A stretch of 49,913 nucleotides of DNA from Spirochaetaceae bacterium (lineage in GTDB: Bacteria; Spirochaetota; Spirochaetia; DSM-27196; PWMO01): contig RECP01000067.1 in assembly GCA_007693945.1 (NCBI GenBank), positions 1-49,913 of the forward strand, written 5' to 3'. Shown one piece after another: positions 1-7,368 of the stretch; the first letter of the stretch is position 1; the number at the start of each line of letters is the position of its first letter. A model generated the notes under the pieces. The model was not told the origin of the DNA. It was given only the letters and a program-made list of their open reading frames with translations, and did no database searches. The translations under genes were made by a program, and so were the position numbers.

Positions 1-397
1 TGCACCTGAGAGAACGGAAGAAGGAGTGTTGTTTCTCCCGGCCTACCGCCGGGCGCCACGCCCTCCCGGGAGGAGAAGGGCGCGACGCCCGCCCCGCCGT
101 TTTGGCGTTCAGCGGATGCTGCCTCAAGCGGCACGCATAGACATAGATGCATAAACCGTGCCAGGTAGAGGTCTATCATGGCCGCACAGGCACGATCAGG
201 CGCAGTAATTGGCTGAAATCGGGCGCTTATGGAGCACTTTTGGGGTCAGTCACGATTCTGAGAGCGCCATGCGCGTATCTCAATGGGCAATTTTTGCCCA
301 CCACCGGATTGCGGGATCTTTTTTCCATGTTTGGGCGCGCCGCACTGCGCCCGTAAGTGCGCTCGAAGCGTCTCCCACGGCCCCACGGCCCGAGGAC
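1..397. other. Intergenic region, no gene recognised
   Basis: No convincing coding sequence or known RNA is seen here. The open frames between 147 and 502 overlap one another on both strands, lack good ribosome sites and resemble no family I know. The first 100 bases are rich in self-complementary GC blocks (around 50-90, with GGGCG/CGCCC and GCCCT/AGGGC arms), which could be the 3' end of an upstream transcription unit. A short hairpin TGGGCAA/TTGCCCA lies at about 283-299, and a T-run at about 329-335. Confidence 0.4.
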
Positions 398-427
398 TTG
401 ACAGCAGTGCCGTAACGACCGTACGCT
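398..427 (+). promoter_or_regulatory. Predicted sigma70 promoter for the 450-959 gene
   Basis: A perfect -35 box TTGACA (398-403) is followed after 18 bp by TACGCT (422-427), a weak -10. The AGAGGAG ribosome site at 436-442 and ATG at 450 lie just downstream. Confidence 0.45.
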
Positions 428-449
428 TTGCCCGAAGAGGAGTATCGGT

Positions 450-959
450 ATGCCCGAGATGGGCTTCCTGCGGTTCACGGTTCCATTTCTGTTGCTGATC
501 ATGCTGCCATTACCCGCCGTACCTCACGATCACGAGCAATTGCAGACTCCGTTCAGCGCCGCCGAGATCGAGCGTTTCATCGAAGATTGGCCCGATTTTG
601 TGACCTGGGCCGGAATGGGGGAGGCTGCGGTGGAGCGTGGGCTGGCTGGGCGCGGTTGGCACACCGGGCGTTTCTACTACGTTGCCAACCAGGTCAGCGC
701 CGGACTGGTTCAGCTCGAAGAGGCCGAGCGTCTGTCGCAGGCCGCAGAGGAACTGGAGCAGCAGCGCGCGGCAATTCGGCAGAGTCCGCATCTAACCGAC
801 GAACAGAAGGAACAGATGATCACGCGTCTCGGCCGCCAACCTGCCGCGAGTACTCCGGCTCCGGCCGGCGAGGCCGGACATGCGGTTGACTCTGCCGAGC
901 TGCTGCTCATTCACGCCTGGCGAGACGAGCTGAAACGCGTTCTGAGGATCGACTACTAG
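450..959 (+). CDS. Small exported protein of unknown function
   Basis: I do not recognise this 169-residue protein. Residues 5-25 form a hydrophobic signal-like segment (FLRFTVPFLLLIMLPLPAVP) followed by an acidic and helical mature part. Residues about 85-125 are rich in Glu, Gln and Ala and could form a coiled coil. The start at 450 is supported by AGAGGAG seven bases upstream. It lies just before the rnf operon but is separated from it by 235 bp holding a strong promoter, so it is probably its own unit. A periplasmic or lipid-anchored role cannot be told apart; there is no lipobox cysteine. Confidence 0.6.
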   Translation: MPEMGFLRFTVPFLLLIMLPLPAVPHDHEQLQTPFSAAEIERFIEDWPDFVTWAGMGEAAVERGLAGRGWHTGRFYYVANQVSAGLVQLEEAERLSQAAEELEQQRAAIRQSPHLTDEQKEQMITRLGRQPAASTPAPAGEAGHAVDSAELLLIHAWRDELKRVLRIDY

Positions 960-972
960 CTGCGATCGAGAG

Positions 973-1002
973 TTGACAGGTAGCCTTCAAGCGGCATAAA
1001 AT
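973..1002 (+). promoter_or_regulatory. Strong predicted promoter of the rnf operon
   Basis: TTGACA (973-978) and TAAAAT (997-1002) are separated by 18 bp. The predicted transcript would carry a leader of about 185 nt before the rnfC start at 1195. A direct repeat GTTACT just downstream (about 1021-1036) could be an operator, but this is speculative. Confidence 0.65.
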
Positions 1003-1194
1003 CACGGGTAAAATCAAATAGTTACTGTGGTTACTATCTCGAGCGGGGTAGGAGGTCGCGACCGGGGCGCGCCGGTAGGCCGGTGTTTGGTCGGGTGCAG
1101 TGCGTCATTGGGCCGGGCCGCTGAACGCTGGAACATGCGCATGGCTGGGGTTCCGCTCGCTGAAGGGGATGCTGCCACGGAGCGGGAGTTTCCG

Positions 1195-2514
1195 ATGCCC
1201 GTACGAACGTTCAAGAAAGGTGTCCACCCTCATGACCACAAAGAACGAACTGCTTCCTCGGCCGTAGAGGATACGCCGGTTCCTGCGCTGTTGCGCATAC
1301 CGGTGTCGCAGCATCTCGGCAAGCCCGCGCTTCCGGTCAAGGGCCGCGGAGATGAAGTGGTGCCGGGAGAGTTGATCTGCGACGCCGACGGCTTCGTGTC
1401 GGCCCGTGTACACTCTCCGGTCTACGGCAAGGTCAAGCGGATCGTGCAGCAGCCGCTCCCGGCCGGGCGCATGTCGGACTACATCGAGATCGAGGTCAAT
1501 GTCGAAGAGACGCAAGCGCACGAATGGCAACGGCGCGACGTCGATCTGGACGCTCTCGACCGCAAGGCGGTCGTTGACGGAATCCGCGACGCCGGTGTGG
1601 TGGGCATGGGAGGAGCCACCTTTCCCACGCACGTCAAGTTCTCGCCTCCGCCGACGGCCGAGATCGACACGCTGGTCATCAACGGTGTCGAGTGCGAGCC
1701 CTACTTGACCTGCGACCATCGCCTGATGCTTGAGCGGACTACCGAACTGGTCGAGGCGATCCGCATTCTGCACCGCGGCTTTTCTTTCAAGCGTATTCTG
1801 TTTGGTATCGAAAGTAACAAGCCGGATGCCATCGAGGCGGTCAGCACGGCGGCTGCGGGTGTCTCGGACACTCCGATAGAGATCGTGCCGCTGAAGGTCA
1901 AGTACCCGCAGGGTGCCGAGAAGATGCTGATTTACGCCGCCAACGGACGCACGGTGCCGGCCGGGAAGCTGCCCCTGGAGATCGGTGTTGTGGTGGCCAA
2001 CGTCTTCACGCTGGTGGCAATTGAAGACTGGTTCTTCTGGGGCAAGCCGCTGGTAGATCGTGTCATCACGGTGTCGGGTGACGGCATCAAGGAGGCCAGG
2101 AACCTGCGGGCGCCGATCGGGACGCCGTTCAGCGACCTGGTGGACGGCTGCGGCGGTATCGTCGGCGATGTCACCAAGGTGATCGCCGGTGGGCCGATGA
2201 TGGGTGTGGCGCTGCCGACTCTCGACTATTCGGTTACGAAAGGGTCTTCGGGGCTGCTCTTCCTGACCAATGCGGAGGTCGTGGACGAGTCTCCGTGTAT
2301 TCGCTGCGGCCGCTGCGTGGACGTCTGTCCAATGAACCTGATGCCTCTGAAGCTGGCTGCCTACGCCAGGGCCGGGAAGTTCCTCGAAGCCAGAGCGCTG
2401 CATCTGAACGACTGCTTCGAGTGCGGCTCGTGTGCCTACGCCTGCCCGGCTCGAATCAAGCTGGTCGCCTGGATACGGTATGCCAAGAACTACGTGCGCG
2501 TTCACAAACTGTAA
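1195..2514 (+). CDS. rnfC: RnfC, peripheral FeS/NADH-side subunit of the Rnf complex
   Basis: RnfC is the cytoplasmic, NADH-facing subunit of the Rnf complex, which couples ferredoxin:NAD+ electron transfer to Na+ or H+ pumping. The protein starts PVRTFKKGVHPHDHK, the typical RnfC beginning, so I place the start at ATG 1195 (GGGAG five bases upstream) and not at the 56-codon longer open frame. The family signature NGVECEPYLT is at about residue 163. Two ferredoxin-type motifs follow, beginning at C368 (CIRCGRCVDVCP) and C407 (CFECGSCAYACP), each able to bind a [4Fe-4S] cluster. Its 439 residues are the usual length of short RnfC without the C-terminal repeat tail. It is the first gene of rnfCDGEAB. 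Confidence 0.95.
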   Translation: MPVRTFKKGVHPHDHKERTASSAVEDTPVPALLRIPVSQHLGKPALPVKGRGDEVVPGELICDADGFVSARVHSPVYGKVKRIVQQPLPAGRMSDYIEIEVNVEETQAHEWQRRDVDLDALDRKAVVDGIRDAGVVGMGGATFPTHVKFSPPPTAEIDTLVINGVECEPYLTCDHRLMLERTTELVEAIRILHRGFSFKRILFGIESNKPDAIEAVSTAAAGVSDTPIEIVPLKVKYPQGAEKMLIYAANGRTVPAGKLPLEIGVVVANVFTLVAIEDWFFWGKPLVDRVITVSGDGIKEARNLRAPIGTPFSDLVDGCGGIVGDVTKVIAGGPMMGVALPTLDYSVTKGSSGLLFLTNAEVVDESPCIRCGRCVDVCPMNLMPLKLAAYARAGKFLEARALHLNDCFECGSCAYACPARIKLVAWIRYAKNYVRVHKL

Positions 2515-2529
2515 AGGAGTTCGGGCCGT

Positions 2530-3561
2530 ATGAGTGCTCCAACCGAAGGTTTCATCCTTACCTCTTCTCCTCACGACAGCGCCGCGGATACCACCCAGCG
2601 CATCATGTTTGCCGTGGTGCTTACGCTGTTGCCCGCAGTGGTGATGTCGGTGTTCTACTTCGGGTTGCGGGTGCTCGGTCTTTACCTGCTGGCAATCGTT
2701 ACCTGTCTGCTGACCGAATCGCTGACGCGTCGGGCGCGTGGCCGAAGTCCGTGGTCAATTGCCGACGGCAGTGCGGTGGTGACTGCCGTACTGCTGGTCA
2801 TGGTGCTGCCGCCCCGTATCTCTCCGATTGCGTTGATGGTCGGCTGCGTGGTGGCCGTTTTCCTCGGTAAGGAGGTGTTCGGCGGTATCGGTTGCAACGT
2901 ATTCAATCCGGCACTCGTCGGACGCGCCTTTCTTTCGGCTGCCTACCCGGTGCAGATCACCACATGGACGGTGCCAAACCGGGTCTTTGGTTTCCTGCCG
3001 CAGGGTATCGATGCGCGGACGCAGGCGACACCGCTCGCGGCGGCACGCTTCGAAGGTATCTATGAAGCGCTGCCCAACCTGGTGTTCGGCCAGATCGGTG
3101 GCAGTATCGGTGAGACCGGGTCAGTCTTCATCGTAGTCGGCGGGCTGGCGATGTTGGCACTGAAGCTGATCCGCTGGGAAATGGTGGTCTCCCTGCTGGG
3201 AACCGTCTTCGTACTGACAGGAGTCTTCTATCTGGCCGATCCGATCAACTACGTCAGCCCGGTTTTCCATCTTTTCGCCGGCGGGCTGATGCTCGGAGCC
3301 TTCTACATGGCTACCGATATGGTGACCACGCCCTACACCCGGATCGGCAATGTCATCTTTGGCCTGGGGGCGGGGATTCTTGTTGTGGTCATCCGGCTGT
3401 TCGGCGGCTATCCCGAAGGCGTGATGTTTGCGATTCTGCTGATGAATGCGGTTACCCCGATTATCAATCGCTACAGTGACTATCGGGTCTTCGGTGCCGA
3501 AAGAGCCGGCGGCCGGAGTCGTTCGGCCGATGGGGCCACGGAGCGGAAAGGTACGCAATGA
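2530..3561 (+). CDS. rnfD: RnfD, membrane FMN subunit of the Rnf complex
   Basis: This 343-residue integral membrane subunit has about nine or ten hydrophobic helices. The motif T-Q-A-T-P-L places Thr167 as the probable site of covalent FMN, matching the RnfD/NqrB (S/T)xATxL signature. The start ATG 2530 has AAAGGAG upstream. The gene lies 15 bp after rnfC, and its stop overlaps the rnfG start by 4 bp (ATGA), indicating translational coupling. The C-terminal 20 residues are charged and poorly conserved. Confidence 0.93.
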   Translation: MSAPTEGFILTSSPHDSAADTTQRIMFAVVLTLLPAVVMSVFYFGLRVLGLYLLAIVTCLLTESLTRRARGRSPWSIADGSAVVTAVLLVMVLPPRISPIALMVGCVVAVFLGKEVFGGIGCNVFNPALVGRAFLSAAYPVQITTWTVPNRVFGFLPQGIDARTQATPLAAARFEGIYEALPNLVFGQIGGSIGETGSVFIVVGGLAMLALKLIRWEMVVSLLGTVFVLTGVFYLADPINYVSPVFHLFAGGLMLGAFYMATDMVTTPYTRIGNVIFGLGAGILVVVIRLFGGYPEGVMFAILLMNAVTPIINRYSDYRVFGAERAGGRSRSADGATERKGTQ

Positions 3562-4124
3562 AACGCATGATAATCGTCTTGACACTGGCGACGCTGTTCT
3601 CGGGACTGGTGCTGGCGGCCACGTTCGTGTCGCTTTCGCCGCTGATTGAACTCAACCGCGAGCGCGCCTTGCAGGCATCGCTGGCCGCGCTGTTTGCCGA
3701 TGTCGAGGATCCGACGTTCGAGCAGCTTGACGTCGATGTCATCGATATCTATCGCGGTGTGGATTCCGAAGACCAGCTGATCGGATATGCTGTACGCATC
3801 ACGGCTGCGGGCTACAACGGGCCGATCAACATGCTGATCGGTCTGACCCCCGAACTGACGCAGATCGAAGGGCTGCAGGTGGTCGAGAATCTGGAAACTC
3901 CCGGTCTCGGCGGCCGTATTACCGAGAACCAGTTCCGCGGCCAGTTTCGCGGGCTCAACCCGACGCGCGCAATCCGAACCGTCCGCAACGTCGAGCCCGA
4001 TCCCGAAGCAAACGAAGTCCAGGCAATTTCCGGTGCTACGATATCCACCAACGCCGTGGTCGAGGCGATAAACCGGCGCGCGCAGGAAGCAATTGACGCA
4101 ATCCGCGCGGCCGAAGGCCGTTAA
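3558..4124 (+). CDS. rnfG: RnfG, membrane-anchored covalent-FMN subunit
   Basis: RnfG has one N-terminal membrane helix (residues about 4-25) and an extracytoplasmic FMN-binding domain. The motif ISGATIST gives Thr161 as the expected covalent FMN attachment site (SGAT). At 188 residues it has the family's normal length. GGAAAGG precedes the ATG, and the start overlaps the rnfD stop. Electrons pass between RnfD/RnfA-E and RnfC/B through this subunit in characterised Rnf complexes. Confidence 0.93.
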   Translation: MKRMIIVLTLATLFSGLVLAATFVSLSPLIELNRERALQASLAALFADVEDPTFEQLDVDVIDIYRGVDSEDQLIGYAVRITAAGYNGPINMLIGLTPELTQIEGLQVVENLETPGLGGRITENQFRGQFRGLNPTRAIRTVRNVEPDPEANEVQAISGATISTNAVVEAINRRAQEAIDAIRAAEGR

Positions 4125-4133
4125 GGAGCAACT

Positions 4134-4772
4134 ATGGCGGCAAGGTCAATAAGCTACGAGTTCACCAAGGGACTTCTCAGGAACAACCCGGTATTCGTAC
4201 AGGTGCTGGGAATGTGTCCGGTTCTGGCGGTCAGCACGTCGGTGGTCAACGGCCTCGGTATGGGGTTGGCGACTTCGTTCGTACTGGTGTCTGCGGCGTT
4301 GATTGCCAGTGTCATCAAGCCGATTGTGCCTTCCGAGGTGCGCATCCCGGTCTATGCGGTAGTGATCGCGACTTTCGTTACCATCGCCGATCTGGTTCTG
4401 AGGGCCTTCTTTCCGCCGCTGTCGGCGTCGCTCGGGCCCTACGTTCCGCTGATCGTCGTCAACTGCGTGATCATGGGGCGCATCGAGGCGTTCGCGACCC
4501 GCAACCGTCCGATTGCGGCGGTCAGTGACGCGCTTGGAATGGGAGCCGGTTTTACAGCTGCCCTGATGGTGCTGGGCGCGGTACGTGAAGTGCTCGGCAG
4601 CGGTGCATTCTTCGGTATCGAGCTGTTCGGCGAGGGTTTCACGCCGCTACTGGTGATGATTCTGCCGGCGGGAGCATTCTTGACGCTGGGGGTGCTGATG
4701 GCGGTCTTCAACGCAGCAAAAGAGGGCAGTCACATGGTGTTGATCAAGGCCGAGAGCAAGGCGGAGGCGTAA
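4134..4772 (+). CDS. rnfE: RnfE, integral membrane subunit of the Rnf complex
   Basis: This 212-residue protein has six predicted membrane helices. It contains the RnfE/NqrD pattern with the early NPVFVQVLGMCPVLAVS segment, whose Cys belongs to the intramembrane FeS site shared with RnfA. The start ATG 4134 has AAGGAG upstream. It is one base upstream of rnfA, consistent with the two inverted-topology paralogues being made together. Confidence 0.94.
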   Translation: MAARSISYEFTKGLLRNNPVFVQVLGMCPVLAVSTSVVNGLGMGLATSFVLVSAALIASVIKPIVPSEVRIPVYAVVIATFVTIADLVLRAFFPPLSASLGPYVPLIVVNCVIMGRIEAFATRNRPIAAVSDALGMGAGFTAALMVLGAVREVLGSGAFFGIELFGEGFTPLLVMILPAGAFLTLGVLMAVFNAAKEGSHMVLIKAESKAEA

Positions 4773-4773
4773 C

Positions 4774-5352
4774 GTGAGTATTGTTGTTCTGATTCTCTCC
4801 GCTGCAATTGTCAACAACTTCGTCCTTACCTACTTTGTGGGGATTTGTCCCTTTATCGGCGTCTCGAAGAAGATCGATTCGGCGCTCTCGATGGGGATTG
4901 CGGTCACCTTTGTCATGACTATCACGGCGATCGTGACCTGGATTATTAACCGTTTCATCCTGATCCAGTTCGGTCTGCCGTTTCTGGAGTACGTCTCCTA
5001 TATCGTGGTGATCGCGTCGCTGGTGCAGTTTGTGGAGATGTTCATCAAGAAGACCTCACCGGCGCTCTACAGGACGCTCGGGATCTTTCTGCCCCTGATA
5101 ACCACCAACTGTGCGATTCTGTTTGTGGCCCTGTTGCACACCATGCGGGGTTACGGCTTTATCGAGTCGGTAGTCTTCGGTATCGGTGCCGGCGTGGGCT
5201 TCACGCTGGCAATCGTGATCATGGCCGGCATACGCGAACAGCTCGAGACCGCAGACATTCCCCGGCCGTTTCAGGGGGCGGCAATAACGCTGATCGTAGC
5301 CGGGATTCTGGCACTGGCCTTTATGGGGTTTTCGGGCCTCCTGTCGGCGTAA
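4774..5352 (+). CDS. rnfA: RnfA, integral membrane subunit of the Rnf complex
   Basis: This 192-residue protein has six predicted helices and is the inverted-topology partner of RnfE. The early NNFVLTYFVGICPFIGVSKK segment and the ITTNCAILF segment carry the two cysteines of the subunit. The start codon is GTG at 4774, preceded by GGAGG overlapping the end of rnfE. It is highly conserved relative to RnfA/NqrE across bacteria. Confidence 0.95.
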   Translation: MSIVVLILSAAIVNNFVLTYFVGICPFIGVSKKIDSALSMGIAVTFVMTITAIVTWIINRFILIQFGLPFLEYVSYIVVIASLVQFVEMFIKKTSPALYRTLGIFLPLITTNCAILFVALLHTMRGYGFIESVVFGIGAGVGFTLAIVIMAGIREQLETADIPRPFQGAAITLIVAGILALAFMGFSGLLSA

Positions 5353-5360
5353 CGGAGGGC

Positions 5361-6245
5361 ATGATGATACTTATCGCGGCAGCAATGATGGGTCTGATAG
5401 GGCTTGTCTTCGCGCTGTTTCTGGTTACGGCCAACGCCCGGTTTGCGGTCGAAGTTGATCCGCGCATAGCCGAGCTGGAGGAGAGACTGCCCGGTGTCAA
5501 CTGCGGTGGCTGTGGCTACGCGTCATGTGCCGCGTACGCCGAGGCGGTGGCGCGGAACGGTGAGAAGATCGATTTATGCGTGGTCGGTGGCGACGATACC
5601 ACCCGCGACGTGGCACACGTGATGGGGGTCAAAGTCTCCGACGAGCAGAAAGACAAACTGGTTGCGGTGGTCTTCTGTCAGGGAGACTCCGAGGCGTCGG
5701 CATTCCCCGGCGTCTACAAAGGCATCCCTGATTGCGCCGCGGCGATCTACTCGCAGGACGTCGCCAAGCGCTGCAAGTACGGTTGCGTGGGTCTGGGCAG
5801 CTGCGTCGAATCCTGCCCGTTTGATGCCATTCACATGAGCGCCACCGGTATACCATACGTCGATGCCGAGAAGTGTACCGCCTGTGGCAACTGTGTAATC
5901 GCCTGTCCGCGCGACCTCATCGAACTGCATCCCCTGAAGCACGACGCCTTTGTCTACTGTAAGTCGCTTGATCCCGGACCGATAGCACGAAAGGTGTGCA
6001 AGAAGGCCTGCATTGCCTGCAATATCTGTGTCAAGGCGGCGGCGGCTGACGACAATCCGGATGCTGTCAGCGTGCGGGATAACCTGGCACGTGTGAACAC
6101 GCGGAACTACAGTGCCAAACCGGAGTACGGCGCCAAATGCCCGACGCAATGCTATAACTCCAACCGTAATCTGGTGAACAAGGAGGCGGCCATGACGCGG
6201 ATTGCCGCACAGCGTCGAGCCAGGGCCGCGGCGGTAGAGGCATGA
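5361..6245 (+). CDS. rnfB: RnfB, ferredoxin-accepting FeS subunit
   Basis: RnfB takes electrons from reduced ferredoxin. After an N-terminal membrane anchor (residues about 2-24) comes the Fe-S domain with C48, C51, C56 and C73. Two ferredoxin-like motifs follow: C138/C142/C148/C152, which has an unusual spacing typical of RnfB, and C172/C175/C178/C182. Further cysteines near residue 210-225 (CKKACIACNIC) suggest additional clusters. The protein is 294 residues. There are tandem ATG codons at 5361 and 5364; GGAGG spacing favours the second. Its stop overlaps the next start by 4 bp. Confidence 0.93.
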   Translation: MMILIAAAMMGLIGLVFALFLVTANARFAVEVDPRIAELEERLPGVNCGGCGYASCAAYAEAVARNGEKIDLCVVGGDDTTRDVAHVMGVKVSDEQKDKLVAVVFCQGDSEASAFPGVYKGIPDCAAAIYSQDVAKRCKYGCVGLGSCVESCPFDAIHMSATGIPYVDAEKCTACGNCVIACPRDLIELHPLKHDAFVYCKSLDPGPIARKVCKKACIACNICVKAAAADDNPDAVSVRDNLARVNTRNYSAKPEYGAKCPTQCYNSNRNLVNKEAAMTRIAAQRRARAAAVEA

Positions 6246-6739
6246 TTGAGGAATACGGCATCGTTGAGCGGGTGAGCGATGACGGTACCACCGTGCGAAT
6301 CACGACACCGGCTGCCTGCGATCGCTGTACCATCCGCGAGTCGTGCTACGCGGCGGGCAAGAGCGTGACCGTCCCCGACGTCTTCGTGCTGCAACAGGCT
6401 CAACCGGTTCGGCTGTGCATCAGCAACGCGTCGATTCTGAGCGTCACGCTGGTAACCTACGGTATCCCGTTTGCAGCACTGATTGCCGGGCTGTTTGGGG
6501 CATACTTCGCACTATTCTCCGGCTACGGAGAGGACGCGCGCGTTCTGCTCTCCTTTGCCGCCGGCGTCATTGCGCTGGTGATGTCGGGCTTTGTTGTGGC
6601 GCGACTGGACCGGTACGTGACGCGGCGATTCCGTTACACGCTCGAGCCCGTAGCTGAACTACCACGCTTCCAGGCCGGCCACCCGGCAGGCTCGGCGCGT
6701 GAGCGGGCGGTACATGATCGACCTCGTCACTCTGGATAG
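6242..6739 (+). CDS. RseC/MucC-family membrane protein
   Basis: The 165-residue protein has the SoxR-reducing/RseC layout. An N-terminal small domain carries cysteines (CDRCTIRESCYAAG, about residues 26-39). Two membrane helices follow (about 62-88 and 95-120), then a basic C-terminus. In E. coli, RseC works with the rnf-homologous rsx genes to reduce SoxR. Here it is translationally coupled to rnfB (ATGA overlap), which fits a role in the assembly or redox maintenance of the Rnf complex. The C-terminal 25 residues overlap the next gene and look unconserved. Confidence 0.82.
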   Translation: MIEEYGIVERVSDDGTTVRITTPAACDRCTIRESCYAAGKSVTVPDVFVLQQAQPVRLCISNASILSVTLVTYGIPFAALIAGLFGAYFALFSGYGEDARVLLSFAAGVIALVMSGFVVARLDRYVTRRFRYTLEPVAELPRFQAGHPAGSARERAVHDRPRHSG

Positions 6740-7313
6740 ACTCTACAGCCTCAAAGATCAGCGGCGGGTCGGATGGCTGATCCGCGGTATCGGAGAACCG
6801 GAATCGGTCTCCGACCACAGTTGGGGTACCGCGCTGCTATGCCTTCTGTACGCCAGCCAGGCCGGAGTTGATCGCGATCACGCTGTTGCCATGGCGCTGG
6901 TCCACGACATCGCTGAAGCGGTGACCGGAGACGTAGCCGCGCGCGTTGACGAGCGAGACCGCAGCGTCTCGCTGCAGCAGAAACAGGCCAACGAACGCGC
7001 GGCCATCGAGCAGTTGTTTCCGGCCGTATCCGAGTCTACAGTTCCCGCGGTGGTCCGTGCACTGTGGGACGAGTACGAGGATTCGACAACGCCTGCAGCT
7101 CTGTTTGTGCGCGACATGAACCTTATCGACATGTGCCTGCAGGCACTCCGCTACCAGCGCGGCCGACGCTATGATCCCCGGGCCGGCTATCCGAGCACCG
7201 GCGGGTTCCGGCGGCTCGACGAGTTCTTTGCCACTGCCGAGTCTCGCATCAGCACCGCGGTCGGTCAGGAACTCTATCAGCAGATCCATCTCGAGTATGT
7301 GAAGCACTGCTGA
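6714..7313 (+). CDS. HD-domain phosphohydrolase, HDDC2/YfbR-like 5'-nucleotidase
   Basis: The 199-residue protein resembles the HDDC2 family of HD-domain 5'-deoxynucleotidases. The metal ligands are visible as H in SVSDHSWG (about residue 39), HD in LVHDIAEA (about 65-66) and a late Asp in RDMNLIDMC. The start at ATG 6714 gives the family's normal beginning (LDRLYSLKDQRRVGWLIRG); a GTG at 6699 is also in frame. It overlaps the end of the RseC-like gene by 26 bp and is probably the last gene of the rnf transcript. The substrate (dNMP or another nucleotide) is inferred. Confidence 0.8.
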   Translation: MIDLVTLDRLYSLKDQRRVGWLIRGIGEPESVSDHSWGTALLCLLYASQAGVDRDHAVAMALVHDIAEAVTGDVAARVDERDRSVSLQQKQANERAAIEQLFPAVSESTVPAVVRALWDEYEDSTTPAALFVRDMNLIDMCLQALRYQRGRRYDPRAGYPSTGGFRRLDEFFATAESRISTAVGQELYQQIHLEYVKHC

Positions 7314-7368
7314 AACGGAGGCTGATCCGGCCACGACCGGCGTTGCCGCCGTGAGCCCTTCGTTTTGC

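Noticed and set aside
147-502. Overlapping short frames before the first gene
   Set aside because: No ribosome site, no similarity, and they overlap each other and the promoter of the 450-959 gene.
1105-2574. Long minus-strand open frame of 489 codons opposite rnfC
   Set aside because: It is the antisense shadow of a clear rnfC gene with two FeS motifs; GC-rich third positions keep the opposite frame open, and the product has no recognisable domain.
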